Below are positions 39,031-50,983 of a DNA stretch of 64,000 nucleotides, in pieces (the stretch's first letter is position 1; each line of letters starts with the position of its first letter). The notes beneath the pieces are model-generated. The model was given only the letters and a program-made list of their open reading frames with translations, did not search any database and was not told the origin of the DNA. This DNA comes from Burhinus oedicnemus (taxonomy: Eukaryota > Chordata > Aves > Charadriiformes > Burhinidae): contig VFFE01007836.1 of NCBI GenBank assembly GCA_008921705.1, positions 2,314,360 through 2,378,359 of the forward strand, in the 5' to 3' direction. Position numbers and translations under genes: made by a program.

Positions 39031-40589
39031 AGCTTTTAACCACCTGATGGCTATGTGATATTTTAACATGAAATAAGTTTGTCAATCAAAATCCAACTTC
39101 AGGAAATAAGTGTTCCCACCATAAAAACAACCATCACACTATTAGAATTATTTGCAGTCTTCCGAAATGTCAAAAATTAATTACTCTGCACCTTTAGCAG
39201 TGATTTTTTTAGATGAAATGACCGATGTTGAAGCACGTAAAGAGAGAAATATGGAGAAGTTTACATTGCTGATACATTTGCAAACATAGCTTTCATAGGT
39301 AAAAGAGGCTTAAATCACTTCCCTTCCTTGAACCTCCTGCCTCTTCTCTCATTAGTATCAGCTGGTGTAGCAGGTGCTCCTACAGTAATTGACACAGATG
39401 TGGAGGTACAACCCACCTCAGTCATACAGGGAGGGAGAAAAAAGTTGTATATCTGCCAGATGAAGACAGAAAAGATTTTAACCTCCATGTTAATCAGCTC
39501 TTAGAAAAATAAAACTTCTGAAAGTTTTGAAGGAATGTCAGTAACCTGCAACATCCTCCTACAAATCATGTGGTAGTCTTTTTTGCGTGTAAACAATTCC
39601 TCCCTCCCAGGAGCAATTGATCATGCTTGAACAAAAATGTTTTTGGTGAGAGATAGATATCGATCTCCAACTCCTCCTACAATCAAAAGACAGAACTGTA
39701 TATCAAACCAAATAAAACTGATAATTTAAAAACTTTGCCTAACTGGAATTTTTATTATCTCATTGACTCCCTATATTTTAATGTTATGAAGCTGCAAGAA
39801 GCTCAGACAATAAGAGTATGCTGTAGGAGCCAAGTTCAAACTCATGGACCAAATTTAAATGTAGTCCTTATCCTAGCACTGAAACAAAACCAGACTACTT
39901 TTTATGGTACTGATTTTAAGTTAAAGAACACTGAAAAATTTCAGTACTTCAGCAGTCAAATCACCTTTTTTTTTTTTCCCAGATGCTTAAGTATAGGTTC
40001 AAGTGTTTACCTTAAAAACCCAAGTTTAAACATTTTGAATAAAATTTAAATAATGTCACTGGCTGTCAGTGTCAGTTTGACTTGGGTAGTTTTGGACATT
40101 GAAGGAGGATTTGAAAATCAATCATTTAACGTTCCTTTCTCTTTCCTGTTCTTCACTCTGTGTGAACTCAGACAAGACATCCTCTTTTCAGTGGCACCAT
40201 TTACCCTGTAAGAAGCAGTGCTTTTACAAATCCTAACAATAAAATATTTATGTTTAAAAGTTCAGAGACACACTTGGTGATGCCATTTCTGGGAAAGAGA
40301 GAGAAGAAATACCTAACTTTAGTTCTTATCAGACTGGAGCAAATTAGAGTAATTAACATTTTGAATAATCCTATTATCTTTAGAACTGTACTGGTAATTA
40401 TTAAGAATCAAAAAATGATTTCTGCTTCAGTATTCTCTACTTCTTATACACTAAGTAAAATTAATTTCATGGGGACAGTCACAGTTCACATTACTGCAGA
40501 CGTAAGAAGTGGTGTAAGTGGCCCTTAAAAAGGTGCAGAAACCCTTTACAAGGTTTTAAAATAATCCTGAATTGTACGATGTGGTGATT

Positions 40590-40650
40590 TAGTCCTGAGG
40601 TACCAAATCCTGCAAAATTATGTAAGAAGACTCACAGTGAATTTCCAGAA
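40590..40650. repeat. Ancient repeat relic, weak
   Basis: accaaatcctgcaaaattatg followed by gaagactcacagtgaatttcc resembles the old repeat family suggested at 23.8 kb ('aatcctgcaaacacttatg', then a 'cactcacatgaat'-like word). Short and diverged; recall-based. Confidence 0.25.
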
Positions 40651-41929
40651 AATGCCTGAGTATGAAACATCCTCCTCCCCCCACCCCCCCCGAAAGAATG
40701 CAAGATTGGACCCTCAAACTTCAAAAATCTCTTTGCTTTAGTTTTCCAGCAAGGATGTTCAAAGAGCCAATGATGACATTAATTTTAATTTTCATCTTGA
40801 GTTTAGATTTTAGTTGTTTTTATGTCTTTTATGAGACATTGCTATCAGTCCGACTTTTTTTTTTTTAAAATAAGACAGATTAGTTTTTTAGCTTTCAATA
40901 AGCATGTGGCCATAACAAAATCTTACAGCTTTTCTGGAAATCAGTGGAAATTGAAGCCTGCAGAAAAAGACTGGGATGTGCCTCAGCACTTGTACTTTAA
41001 TTCCCAGGATGTTTATACTGCACAGCTAGCTCAAATGATTGGCATTTACATCTGAACTCACAGGTTAGCTCAGCCTAAGTTTAAGGATTCTCACAGCAAG
41101 GTCTTCCTGTGCTATAACACATCCTTGCTATTTCTGCATATCTCAAGGGCATACCAAACTGTTGTTTATGATGAAATGTTGTAAGATTCTTTCCCATTAA
41201 GAAAATTCATTTCTACTGTGGCTGTCTTGTCCAGAAGATTTGCTGAACAGAGGCAGACTAAAAAGATTGTGACTTGTTAAGTACCATCCTCAGTAAAATA
41301 CAGCTCAGTCTTCAACTTAAACCCTCCAGTTTTATAATCGGTGATGCAAATTGCTACGAATAGGGGCCTAAACACTTTGCACAATAGGGAAGGGGATGAA
41401 CACAGTCGTGCTGGGGCTAAAAACTATAAAGATGACTGTAGAGATGACATAATTAGAGAGAAATTGTGGAGAGTCTATACAACAAGGATGGGTTCTGAAA
41501 ATCACTCAGTTGTACCAATAAACTGGCAGAACAAATCAGTTCAAATAAGTTGCAGAGGCAAAGCACAGCTGGAACAACCAATTGATTCATTGGGTCATGA
41601 TGCACTCATTAGATCAACCTCGTCCCAGCTTTCCTCAGCTCTGCTTACTGAAGCTTGGAGACCTCCCTAGAACTGTGCCCCAATTCACTAAGGCCTTTTC
41701 CAGTCGTTCCTTTTTTCCTTCTGCTCAGTGGAGGAAAAGTATTTGCTTTATTAAAAGCCGTCTGTACCACTAAGGGGGATAAATGTGTCTCCTAGACCCT
41801 AAAAGCAAGATTGAACCTTTCAGTGTAGTCATGAATAAGGCATAACATGTAATAGCGGTGTATTTTCCAAGACTGGAATTTTAAAAATAAAAGACCACTG
41901 GTTTCTGAAAGATTTGTTGCAGTTAAGGA

Positions 41930-42004
41930 GGGATCAGTTCAGGGACAGTCTATAGTCTGTGTTACATAGCATGTTACAGTGGTCCCTTCTAGTTCTATAA
42001 TTGA
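41930..42004 (+). mobile_element. Ancient CR1 3' tail
   Basis: tctgtgttacatagc at 41,956-41,970, then agtggtcccttctagttctataattga, is a diverged 3' end of an old CR1 type. The usual order in that type is 'ctgtgttat', 'atcatagtggtcccttctggc' and a tail of 'aatctatga' units. The modern avian tail ATTCTATG is absent, so this belongs to an older layer than the elements at 33.1 and 54.4 kb. No ORF2 portion could be seen upstream. Confidence 0.5.
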
Positions 42005-42614
42005 CATAGTAATGAAACTTTTCCATTGCTAGGAAATAAATCAGTCTTCACTTTCCCTCCCTTTGCTCCACAAGAGCTACATTCTTGCAGTTGTGAAAGT
42101 CAGTTTTTTCCCCTCATCTGGCTTGCTAGTTGTCCTAATCAGCTATAGAAGAACAGGGCCTATCTGGGGGAGGAAGAGCGCTGGTACAAAGGCCAGGCTC
42201 GTCCTTCCTTCTTTCTACCCAGTTCCACATAAAGAAGAAATGGATGTGAGGAACTAACCTGGCTCAGTGTACAGCCTTTAGTCAGGACAGCTGGAACAAG
42301 GAAGTGAGTGAGCAGCATTAGATTTTATTCCCTCACTTGGCTGAATAAGCAGGAATACAAACCATACAGAATAGGGATATGACAAGAATTTGGACATAAT
42401 TTCCATTTTCCTAAGAACTGCAAAGATGGGAGTGAATGAAATTTGGAAATATGTTGATTCATTGTGCTCTCTTGCCTCCAACACTTTGGTAGCTTTACTG
42501 ACAAGTTGCAAAGTCTTCACTGGAATCCAGCAAGCTGTGATGAGGAGACCTGGCTTTCCAAAGGTTAATGCTGAATCTCCATACTTGAAAGAAAGACAGA
42601 CAACAGACAGATAC

Positions 42615-42628
42615 AAAAAAAAAAAAAA
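42615..42628. repeat. A14 homopolymer
   Basis: Fourteen A bases after gacagatac. No retrotransposon body could be tied to it. Confidence 0.8.
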
Positions 42629-43335
42629 TTAAGGGACTGCTTCTTGTCAGTCCTCCGGGATTTTTGAATAGTAATTTGGCATCCTTTGCCATTTGAGTAA
42701 ATTGAGAAGAAATGTGGGTTTGAAAATTGAGAAAGGGCTTGAAGCAAACTTGTCTGCAAATCTTTGACAAATCTTTCATTATAGAAACTTGGAAACGTGG
42801 CTACTAATGATAGCTAAAGATGTCTTACTGACAAGCAGAACCATTTATTATCCGTATTCTGTACGCAGCACTTACTGAATAAGGTGTGTGCTAGTGGTAA
42901 GAGTGTTCGATAGCATTAGGAACAGCTGTGAACATCAATCTGCCTGGCTGCTCCAGGAAGGACAGAGGAGTTTCTATTTCTAATAGTCAACTCCACAATT
43001 GGTAGCACCTGTCTTGGGCTTCTCACTTATACTGACCCTTCAGTGGCCCACTTAATGAAAAGGGAAGGGATTCAAGAGGACTCTTTCAGGAGTTAATGAA
43101 ACTACCTACACTGACGCAACCACAAATTGGGTGGCATCCAGTAGTATAAAAAGGATAATTATATATTATCTTCAGTCTGGATGACAGGATGTTTACTAGG
43201 CTTTCTGTATTTCAGTCAATGAGTGTACATGCTTTTAACATATACGTGCTTGCTCATGCACAGTTGCTTATTGTGGCGAGTATATGGACCACAAGACTGC
43301 TGGCTGATGCAGCTCTACTTAAACCAGTGAGAGTG

Positions 43336-43408
43336 CTGGGCCTTTGGGGAGAAACTCCACCTTTATGCAGAGCAAAAGCTCTTTGCATTGCCGTTCCCCA
43401 AGGCCCAG
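43336..43408. other. Imperfect 73-nt hairpin
   Basis: The outer arms CTGGGCCTTTGGGGA (43,336-43,350) and TCCCCAAGGCCCAG (43,395-43,408) pair over 14 bp with one bulged T. The inner arms ATGCA (43,365-43,369) with TGCAT (43,384-43,388), and GAGC (43,370-43,373) with GCTC (43,378-43,381), close an AAAA loop. An asymmetric internal loop of 14 versus 6 bases separates the two stems. The size is in the pre-microRNA range, but the large internal loop is unusual for one. It could also be a decayed inverted-repeat transposon. Confidence 0.55.
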
Positions 43409-45539
43409 TGGTTCCACCAGAGGAGGGCCATTAAGGTTGTGGACTGATGTATAAAAGACACACCAGCTATGTGGGGAAGGAATTAGCACGTACACTAACT
43501 ACATAGCTCTGGTCCACTACTGGGTTTGGCTGAAGTTTGCCAGCAGATGTTAGGTTTTAAATATTTGACAGCACAGCCAGGGACACCTGTCTTTGACGTC
43601 TCACCCTTCATTCACCCATTTAATGCAAAATATGACCTTGTGTCCTGAATATGCCAGGAGAGATGGGCATAACCCTTTGCTTAGTACAACCCTTCTCTGT
43701 AATCAGATGTTTTAATACAATCAATGCTATTTAAAATAACACAAACATATCTCATTATTGTCTGAGGAGAAAAATGAGCCTCTGTATAGCACATTTATAT
43801 TCTGCAATAAAATTGGCACCTGGTATAGCAAAAAAGATATCAATGCGCACGTTACGTGGCTTCACAGATTTCATGTGAATAATGCAAAAAGTATTAAATG
43901 AAAGAAGCACTGAAATTACCACTGCCGATAATTTTTCAACTGTGCAGAATAATTTCTTGAGAAAACAAGAGGCACTATTCATTACACTATCACATAAGCT
44001 TTCCTTTCATTTTTTTCCCCTGGAATTAGTTTTGAAAAATTCAAGGATCCCAGCTGTTTAATAATGACGTTGTTGTATTCATGCAAATCCCTCAGACCTT
44101 ATGTCAACATTTAATTTTACAATAAATACAAAAATAAGACTAGTCGCATCTGTAGTCCCCTGGGTTGTAACTTGCAAATCATCCAAAACATCCCTCTCCC
44201 TCTTCCCTCCTGAACATCCTTGCTGCTTTAGAGGTAACATAGTCAAAAGGAAAATGTTAACATTCTTGTAGTGTATTGAGAGAAGTTTATAGGTATTGAC
44301 AGTAGTGCTCACGAAACAGATTATATCAAAACACCAAATATATTACCTTTACCCCAGTGGTAAGCTTTTGTAAATTGAAGTCAAATATGTAATCGTTGAA
44401 TTCTGCAAGGATGATAAAGGCAGCACAGAAAGGACTTCAAGCACTATGGATTTAGAGAAGGAACTGTTCCCACTAACCATTTACTCTTAATGAATTTTAG
44501 AGAAAAAAATTACTTATTTACTGAATGACACTTCAAAAAGGATTCATAAATTCTGAGCAGTTTGCATAAAGAATGCAGTATCTATATCTCCCTCTAAAAG
44601 TTTTGCCAGTGCATTGAACACAAAATAAAAAGCAAAGAGAATTTGGTTTATCATAGAAACAGGTGCTTAAATCCTAAAAGACAAATATCTTGCAGAAGAA
44701 AACAAGGCTGCAGGGACAGAAATATAATTGAGAAGAAATTATTCCAAAAACCTATACAATAAAATATAAAGTTATATCAAATATATGGAATTTTAAAAAC
44801 ACAGCAGAGCATTTAATAGAGAAAATTCTATACAAAAATTATTCTTCATGCAGTCCAACAGGAATTTCCCATAAGAATATATTTGCTCAAAATATGCTAG
44901 ATGTTCCTCAAATGTCAACACATTAGGCAGACAGTTAAAAAATCACTCCTAATTCTGAACTTTGCAGACTAAAGCAACATTGGTAGGGCTGCCTACTTCA
45001 ATAGACTCAGAAAGGTAAATCTAGACATGCTGGAGTCAATTATCATCCCCTATGTGGTTGCATTAGAGAAAAAACACTTCAAAACACTGGGATTGTTGGT
45101 AGCCACCGACAGCCTAGATGAAACTCTAGTTTCACCACATCTATGAGGACCTTGCTATTAATGTTCACATGGGTCAGGATTGTACTTCATGCATAAAAGG
45201 ATGTCCACAGTGGGTTTGAAAGGTCGCATCTTTTAGGCAGCTAGGGACCAAATAGGTGAGTAGGCTATGGGAGGGACAGCAGGGATGTTTCCTTTGGCTT
45301 GGCCCAATGTAGATTCAGCATGTGTCACAAAGCGTCTCAGACTCAAACGGCTGACACAAAGACACGTCTGCTGTTTCAACCTAAAGCCTGTAGCAATAGC
45401 TGTGCACCATTTATACAGGTGCTTTGAAGGAAGAATTTGTCCCACAAAGTTCCACATATCTCAAGCTAGCAAAGCCTTTCCTTGCACTCTCAGCTCAAAA
45501 CATCAGCACTTACCTTAGAAAACACCTTTCTGTTTCTTT

Positions 45540-46136
45540 AAAACAACCAGTCATTTTTGCTCTTCACATTCAGAGATCCCTGTAATGACTCTAATCCATG
45601 TACATCTCCTTTCTGGCTTCCTATTGCTTCCCTAGACATTCCATGTTCACTCTGAAGACACTGCCCTGTGCTGTGCTCCTTTTGTCTCTTTGTGACTTCA
45701 TACGCTCTTCCAGGCTGCTGCCTCCGCCTCAAGCAGTCAACCCCTTTCCATGTTTCCCTAGTGCATCCAATGACCTCATTCCCCCTCCTTCAACTCCTCA
45801 TTTTCTTCCTTCAGTTTTCTTTACCTTCCCTTTCCACCTCTTATCATTGCTTAAGAACAGCCCACTGCCACTCTTTTCTCCTTAACGGGCCAGTATTACT
45901 AAAGCAATTAGTCTAACAAAAATTGAACAAACCCTATTTCCTAGAGAACCTTTCTTTTGTTTTCACACTTTTTTTTTTTTTCCACAGATTTATAGATATG
46001 CTTATAATGGCTTTGCTTCAGATGTGGTTTGTGCTGATTAGATTAGACTGTAAGATGCCAAGGATAGAGACCTTGGATTGCCTTTTATCTGTGAAATGCC
46101 AGGCATGCAAGTATGTGTTATAAATGAAATAATACT
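45540..46136 (+). mobile_element. Ancient LINE2-like 3' region
   Basis: The stretch 45,540-45,890 is strongly pyrimidine-rich on the plus strand, with ctggcttcctattgcttcc, tcatacgctcttcc and tatcattgcttaagaacagcc. A T-run follows at 45,969-45,981. The segment 46,045-46,136 (agactgtaagatgccaagg, gagaccttgg, gaaatgccaggcatgcaag, aaatgaaataat) follows the order of the LINE2/CR1-clade 3' end ('agactgtaagctccttg ... gggac ... tgcctggcaca ... aataaat'). The 3' part is the more secure half; whether the pyrimidine-rich part belongs to the same element is inference. Open frames of 80-95 codons in it are composition artefacts. Confidence 0.5.
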
Positions 46137-46471
46137 AAGACAATAATGAAGACAGCAGTTGTATCTTTGTCATATCCTCTGACTTTGGAAATGCTGTGAA
46201 AGGTTTTGAATGGGATTGTATGTGAAAGGGTAAGTTTATCTTTCCAATTCCGTGTAGCTGGTGTCCCTGAGGAAGTGCTCGATACTAATGAAAAGCTGAA
46301 TAGTTTCTCTAAAACCTTAGGGATCTTCTATCAACCATGCCACGTGCACCCCTGTTTTGTAAGTCATCCTCCTTTTATATCATACTCTACTCTGTTTTAC
46401 TTTCAACTTCCACCGTATTAATTACATTTAGTTCAAGTATTCTCATCTGTGATGAGAAACCTATATAACAG

Positions 46472-46512
46472 GTGTGTATATATGTGTATATAGATACATA
46501 TATAGAGAGTGT
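46472..46512. repeat. TG/TA-rich simple repeat
   Basis: Interrupted gtgtata/tgtgtata/tagataca units followed by a gagagtgtgtg patch. Ordinary microsatellite-like DNA. Confidence 0.7.
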
Positions 46513-47614
46513 GTGCATGAGAGATAAGAGAGATGTCTGGTTTTCAGCTGTGAGAACACTTCAAATGAAGTGTAAACACTGTAGGGTTTGGTGGGGCATT
46601 AACGATTTCCAAGCAGCATCTTTATCACTATGCTATTGGAACATTGATTCCAGCATAGTTACTTTGGCACCTGACTAAATCCTCGTATAAACTTGGGCCT
46701 AGAATGATAAACCTGATCTTGTGGATACCTTTAAGATACTATCAGAACATGAGCAAACAATGCAGTAACCCAATCTATTCTGGAAAAAGTATATAAGAGG
46801 AACCCAATACCTGTTAAAAAAACAACTGAAATGCACACGTTTGAGGGAAGTCTGGTAAACTTGAGTGCAATATTACAGCCTGCTTCTGTGTATTTTTGTT
46901 CTTCTCGGTACTTAGGACTTAGAAGAAGAGAAATGGACAAGGTAATCAAAGCAGGAGCGCATTTTTTAAAATGCAAGCTTTATAGCTAATCTGAGACATG
47001 CAGAATTTGTTCTAGCTTTAAACAAGAGCTCATTTTGCAGATCATTTACAGCTGTGCAAGAGGTCATAGTACCATAATTTGGCCTGGATTGTGAATGCAC
47101 TGGATCACAACACAAGGATGCAGTGACACCAGCACTTACCTATTTTCACCTGCACACACACAACATTCCGTGTCCATAGCCAGCAATCCCTGCAAGCCTG
47201 GCAAGGCTTGGAGATTAGTACACCTGTCCCAATTCCCAGCAATGCTCCCCAGAGCAGGTGCACAAAGTCTATGGTTTAGAAAGTCTCTTCACACCTGCGC
47301 CTCTTAACTAATGACCCTTTTTGTTTTCTCCTATTTTGATCTCCTGAGTGTGAGAGATGATGCTGAGACAGCAAACAGGCAGGTGTAGCAACCCCAAGGA
47401 GAGGATAGAGAGGGCATGTGCCTGTGTGTGTGCCTGCCAACAAACCATTGATTTTGTCCTTTATCTTTTTGCAGGTGACTTCTCATGGGACTAACAAAAA
47501 TACCTGCATTTTTAGAAGCTTGTGCTTTCACTGGAGCCTTGTATGTGTCCATGTTTCTTTGAAGCAGAAAGAACCAAGAGCCCCTTGAACCAATTCAGTT
47601 AATTCTGATCCTTG

Positions 47615-47664
47615 TACTTGAGAAAATACTTAGTTAATCCTGATTCTAAGTATTTTCTCAAGTA
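47615..47664. other. Perfect 19-bp inverted repeat
   Basis: TACTTGAGAAAATACTTAG (47,615-47,633) and its exact reverse complement CTAAGTATTTTCTCAAGTA (47,646-47,664) flank a 12-base loop, TTAATCCTGATT. Just outside the left arm, TTAATTCTGATC (47,599-47,610) is a near-copy of the loop, so the order is direct repeat, arm, direct repeat, inverted arm. This is the longest perfect hairpin I found in the window. It is too short for a typical pre-microRNA. Confidence 0.85.
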
Positions 47665-49225
47665 TTCACACACGATGGGTACAGTGATGTCCACCGGTGT
47701 CACACGAGTACTCTCAGCTGAGCAGACTGTTATTTGGCCCATGGTCAGGCGCACTGTGGAAGAGCAAAGGAAGGCTACCCAAACGGGTCTGATTGCTCTC
47801 AAATCCAGGAATCGGTCAAGCAAGCAAGCATGTGAGGCAGACAGTGTATACAGCCTGTTTTGTTTATTCCATACAAATAATCTTTTGAATTTAGCTTTTA
47901 TTATGCTTATAACCCTTCTATAAGCTAATCCTAATTTGTGGGTAAGTTTTCAGTATTCAAGACTAATCTTGAGAAGTAGAAATAAACAGTTCTCCTCCTC
48001 TGCGTCATCCATAAATTCCTGAATTTCACTGTTTATTCATTATTCTGTCTGGAAGCCATGTAAAAATCCTCTCTCTTCGGTAAGGGAGCTAAAATATTTC
48101 ACACAAAATACCGATGCATACCACATGATCAATAGTGTGTAACAAATACTTTTGTTTGCACAAATACCTATACTTTTACTAAGAAAACCCATATTACAAA
48201 TAGGTACAGTGACAAAAACTATTTATATCTAATAACAATAAAAACTCCTGCTAATGTGGTTTGGCTGGATACGGGTTTTGAATTTAAATGGATGTTTGTG
48301 CTCACAAATTCATTGTTGTGTCATTAATGTATAAGATCCTATGGGCAGAATAAGTTATATTTGAAGTAATCTGAATGGATTCAGTTTAAAGTCATTTGCC
48401 AATAACTCGTAATCAGCATATAATCTTTAACGATGATATTGCTGAACTTAGCCCATAAACCAATAAGCAGTTTAAGAGCTACTTATATTTCATAAATTAA
48501 ACATTATCTGGATAAATACATGTCAGTATAGAAGCATTTGTGTCTCGTATCTTTTCCTTGGTTTAAATGGGTTCATCCAATATCAGCTAGGTAGTGAACT
48601 TTGAAGCAGAGTCCACTGTAATAATAGTAAAGTTTAATGATGCATAGCTTTGTGAGACTGACAAATTCCCAGCCAAAGTATTGATTCCTGGAGAATTTAT
48701 GAAGCACGGGCTCTATTCTATATCATTATGGTCCATTTTTGGCTGAAAGAATCATGTAAAATAGATTTTTAAATGAGTGGTAATAGCCAGACATAAAGAA
48801 GGTATTGATGTGTGTCATGAAGGGTGAAATAGCATGCCAGGTAAAGGCATATAACAAATTGCAAACAACAGTGCTGAAACTCCTACAAATGCAAATTTGT
48901 TTTTAGTTTTAATCAAACCTTTGTTTCAGTAAGTACAAATTTTGCCATAGAACTGAAAAAACCCACCCTTTTTTAAAATGTAATTATTTACAGTTCGATT
49001 TCATGCTTCACTTTGGAATGTGTCTATAAAATGCATATCACTTACAGACATGTTAATCAATATGAATTGTGTACTACATTACAACAAAACTACATCTGAG
49101 ATTATTAGGGAAAAAATCAAATGCACATAGTTCTGCTTACTTGAGCAATATGTGAAAATTAATAGCTTGAACCTCTGCAGAACTGGCTGTTAAAAGACAG
49201 GACACTTTTTTTTTCTTTCTTCCCC

Positions 49226-49240
49226 TTTTTTTTTTTTTTT
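49226..49240. repeat. T15 homopolymer
   Basis: Fifteen T bases following TTTTTTTTCTTTCTTCCCC, making a pyrimidine tract of about 35 bases. No exon-like sequence follows. Confidence 0.8.
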
Positions 49241-50962
49241 AAGAATAGTTTTAATAATACTATCTGAGGCGTTTTCTGATAAGGTAAAACCAAATTATGG
49301 CACAGACAAAACTTGAAATAGGAATAAAATCTGAAAGAGCAGAGAAAGTGACAAAAAGATGGGGAAAGAGAACTGTTGATTAGGTTACTGGAGCTTTACA
49401 AGAAAGTAACACTGCATTTTAATTGCATGCCAGCAACCTCTTTTTGATCTAGAAAGAGGTCACCTAGGTCTAACAATGCAAGGGACCTTCATAGTCCAGA
49501 CGTAAACATATCTCCCACACACCCAGAAGCGCTCTGAGAATTAGCTAAATCCTCCTCAGAGCAGCTGCTTTTCAACAATTCAGGAGTTTATCAGCCTAAT
49601 AAAAAAAGTAGCTGGCAGGAAAAAAGGCTGACAGTCTCAATAGGCTCTTCTGTGGCCTAGTGAGGCTGAAGAACTCTTCAAGGTCTTAGTCAACACTGAA
49701 CAGAGGGCTCTGAACTGGCACACTCATCTACACCACAAACAAGCTGCAAAACCTGGAAAGAGGTCATTCTTTACATAAATGGTTTTCCCAGGCAGAATGC
49801 AAGTGGATTCAAAGGAAGCAGGTTGAATCCAGGTGCAAGGTTAGAACAAAAGTACTTTCAGGCTCAAAGCAGCAGGGGGAAAAAAGTTCCCACCTGTAAT
49901 ACAATGTAATAGTAGCACTATCTACTTCACTTCCAGTTCAAATCCTTCTCTATTTTCATATTCCGTATGTTTGTTAGGATTTATAAAAGCAGTCCTCATC
50001 TTTCAAATGCACCATTTTTGTTTGAGGTCTAAATTTCCAGCTTATTTTTTTACAATCATTTCAAGAATCAGTCTGGGCGCGCTGTAAACATGTATGATAG
50101 TGATTTCACTGTCGTACATTTTTGTTATGTTTGCTATTCATTTTAAAATTAAGTTTCCACAGGCCATTTCACCTTAATTCATATCTCCCTGACTAGCACC
50201 AGTATAAGAGAGACTTTTAAAGTTGCTGGAATATAACTTTCATGTGTTAATGCACAAACATATAGTATATATAAGAGTACATAATTATTGTACCTGACTG
50301 AAACAAGTTAACTTTACTAAAACAGAACTGTCCTTTTATCAACCATATTAACTGCTGAAAAGGGAAAATTAAGTCTTATTTAATGGCATATTAGATTCAG
50401 TAAATAAGCTATTGTGCAATTACTAACTCACTTGATGACAGGTGTCCAAAGAACCACCTTTGATCACTGACAAGGCCCCACAAAATCATATGAACTATGA
50501 TAAATACCTATAATTAACAGCATGAAGTTATTTCTGACCTACAGCAAAGGAATGACATCATATACAGCAGAATTTTCAGGCTGTTTGCTTACTGATCCAT
50601 GTGGTTCACTTGTGCTTTAAGTGTTCTGGACTGATTTTCTAAACTTCACACATGCATCTACATGTACAAAAAGAAAGTTGTAGCACAGTCTTAATTTTCA
50701 TGTATAATTAGTGCAATTTGCACATGCAATTCAGCTACCTTTGCAATGTTACTGTCCAGTTTTACACCTAACTGGTCCCAGGAAAAACTACTGAACACGC
50801 AAATTAAATGCATAGTACTGAACTATTTGTATATTCCCAGATCTTTGTTGTCAGGATAGTTCTACAACGCATTTTCCATTATAGCTAGCAAAATAAAAAT
50901 CTACTCAGTGTTCCTTATATGCCCCAATTTCCACTAAGGAAGTGCTCTGGGACCTTACCATT

Positions 50963-50983
50963 CCCAAGTTAAGCTAACTTGGG
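50963..50983. other. Small perfect inverted repeat
   Basis: CCCAAGTTA and TAACTTGGG are perfect 9-bp arms around AGC. Size is within chance expectation for a 64-kb window. No function inferred. Confidence 0.6.

Larger units (their letters stand above)
34401..45539. other. Intergenic AT-rich DNA with old repeat relics, no gene seen
   Basis: No exon supported. Between 35,844 and 39,734 no open frame of 60 codons occurs on either strand. Old repeat traces are at 35.4-36.1, 38.95, 40.6 and 41.95 kb. Copy B of the duplicated element is at 38.2 kb and an imperfect hairpin at 43.3 kb. Homopolymers include A14 at 42,615-42,628 and a C-rich patch near 40,676-40,691. The 109-codon plus-strand frame at 41,341-41,670 shows no family resemblance. 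Confidence 0.65.

Noticed and set aside
41341..41670. 109-codon plus-strand frame with polar composition
   Set aside because: No family resemblance, no flanking splice sites that make sense, and a second frame overlaps it. Treated as chance.
42278..42616. 112-codon minus-strand frame opposite an 80-codon plus-strand frame
   Set aside because: Both frames run over the same A/T-rich DNA and neither resembles a known protein.
45598..45885. 95-codon Pro/Ser/Leu/Phe-rich frame
   Set aside because: Explained by the pyrimidine-rich strand bias of the LINE2-like region; no protein family fits.
45965..45988. T-rich tract ending in CCACAG, like a splice acceptor
   Set aside because: The following sequence has an immediate stop and becomes a LINE2-like tail; no partner exon is visible.
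47599..47923. 103-codon plus-strand frame and 74-codon minus-strand frame over the 19-bp hairpin
   Set aside because: No start in good context, no family resemblance. The shared residues at their ends arise from the inverted repeat.
49930..49945. Second AGTTCAAATCC (B-box-like) word
   Set aside because: No A-box-like partner at suitable distance and no SINE-like flanks.
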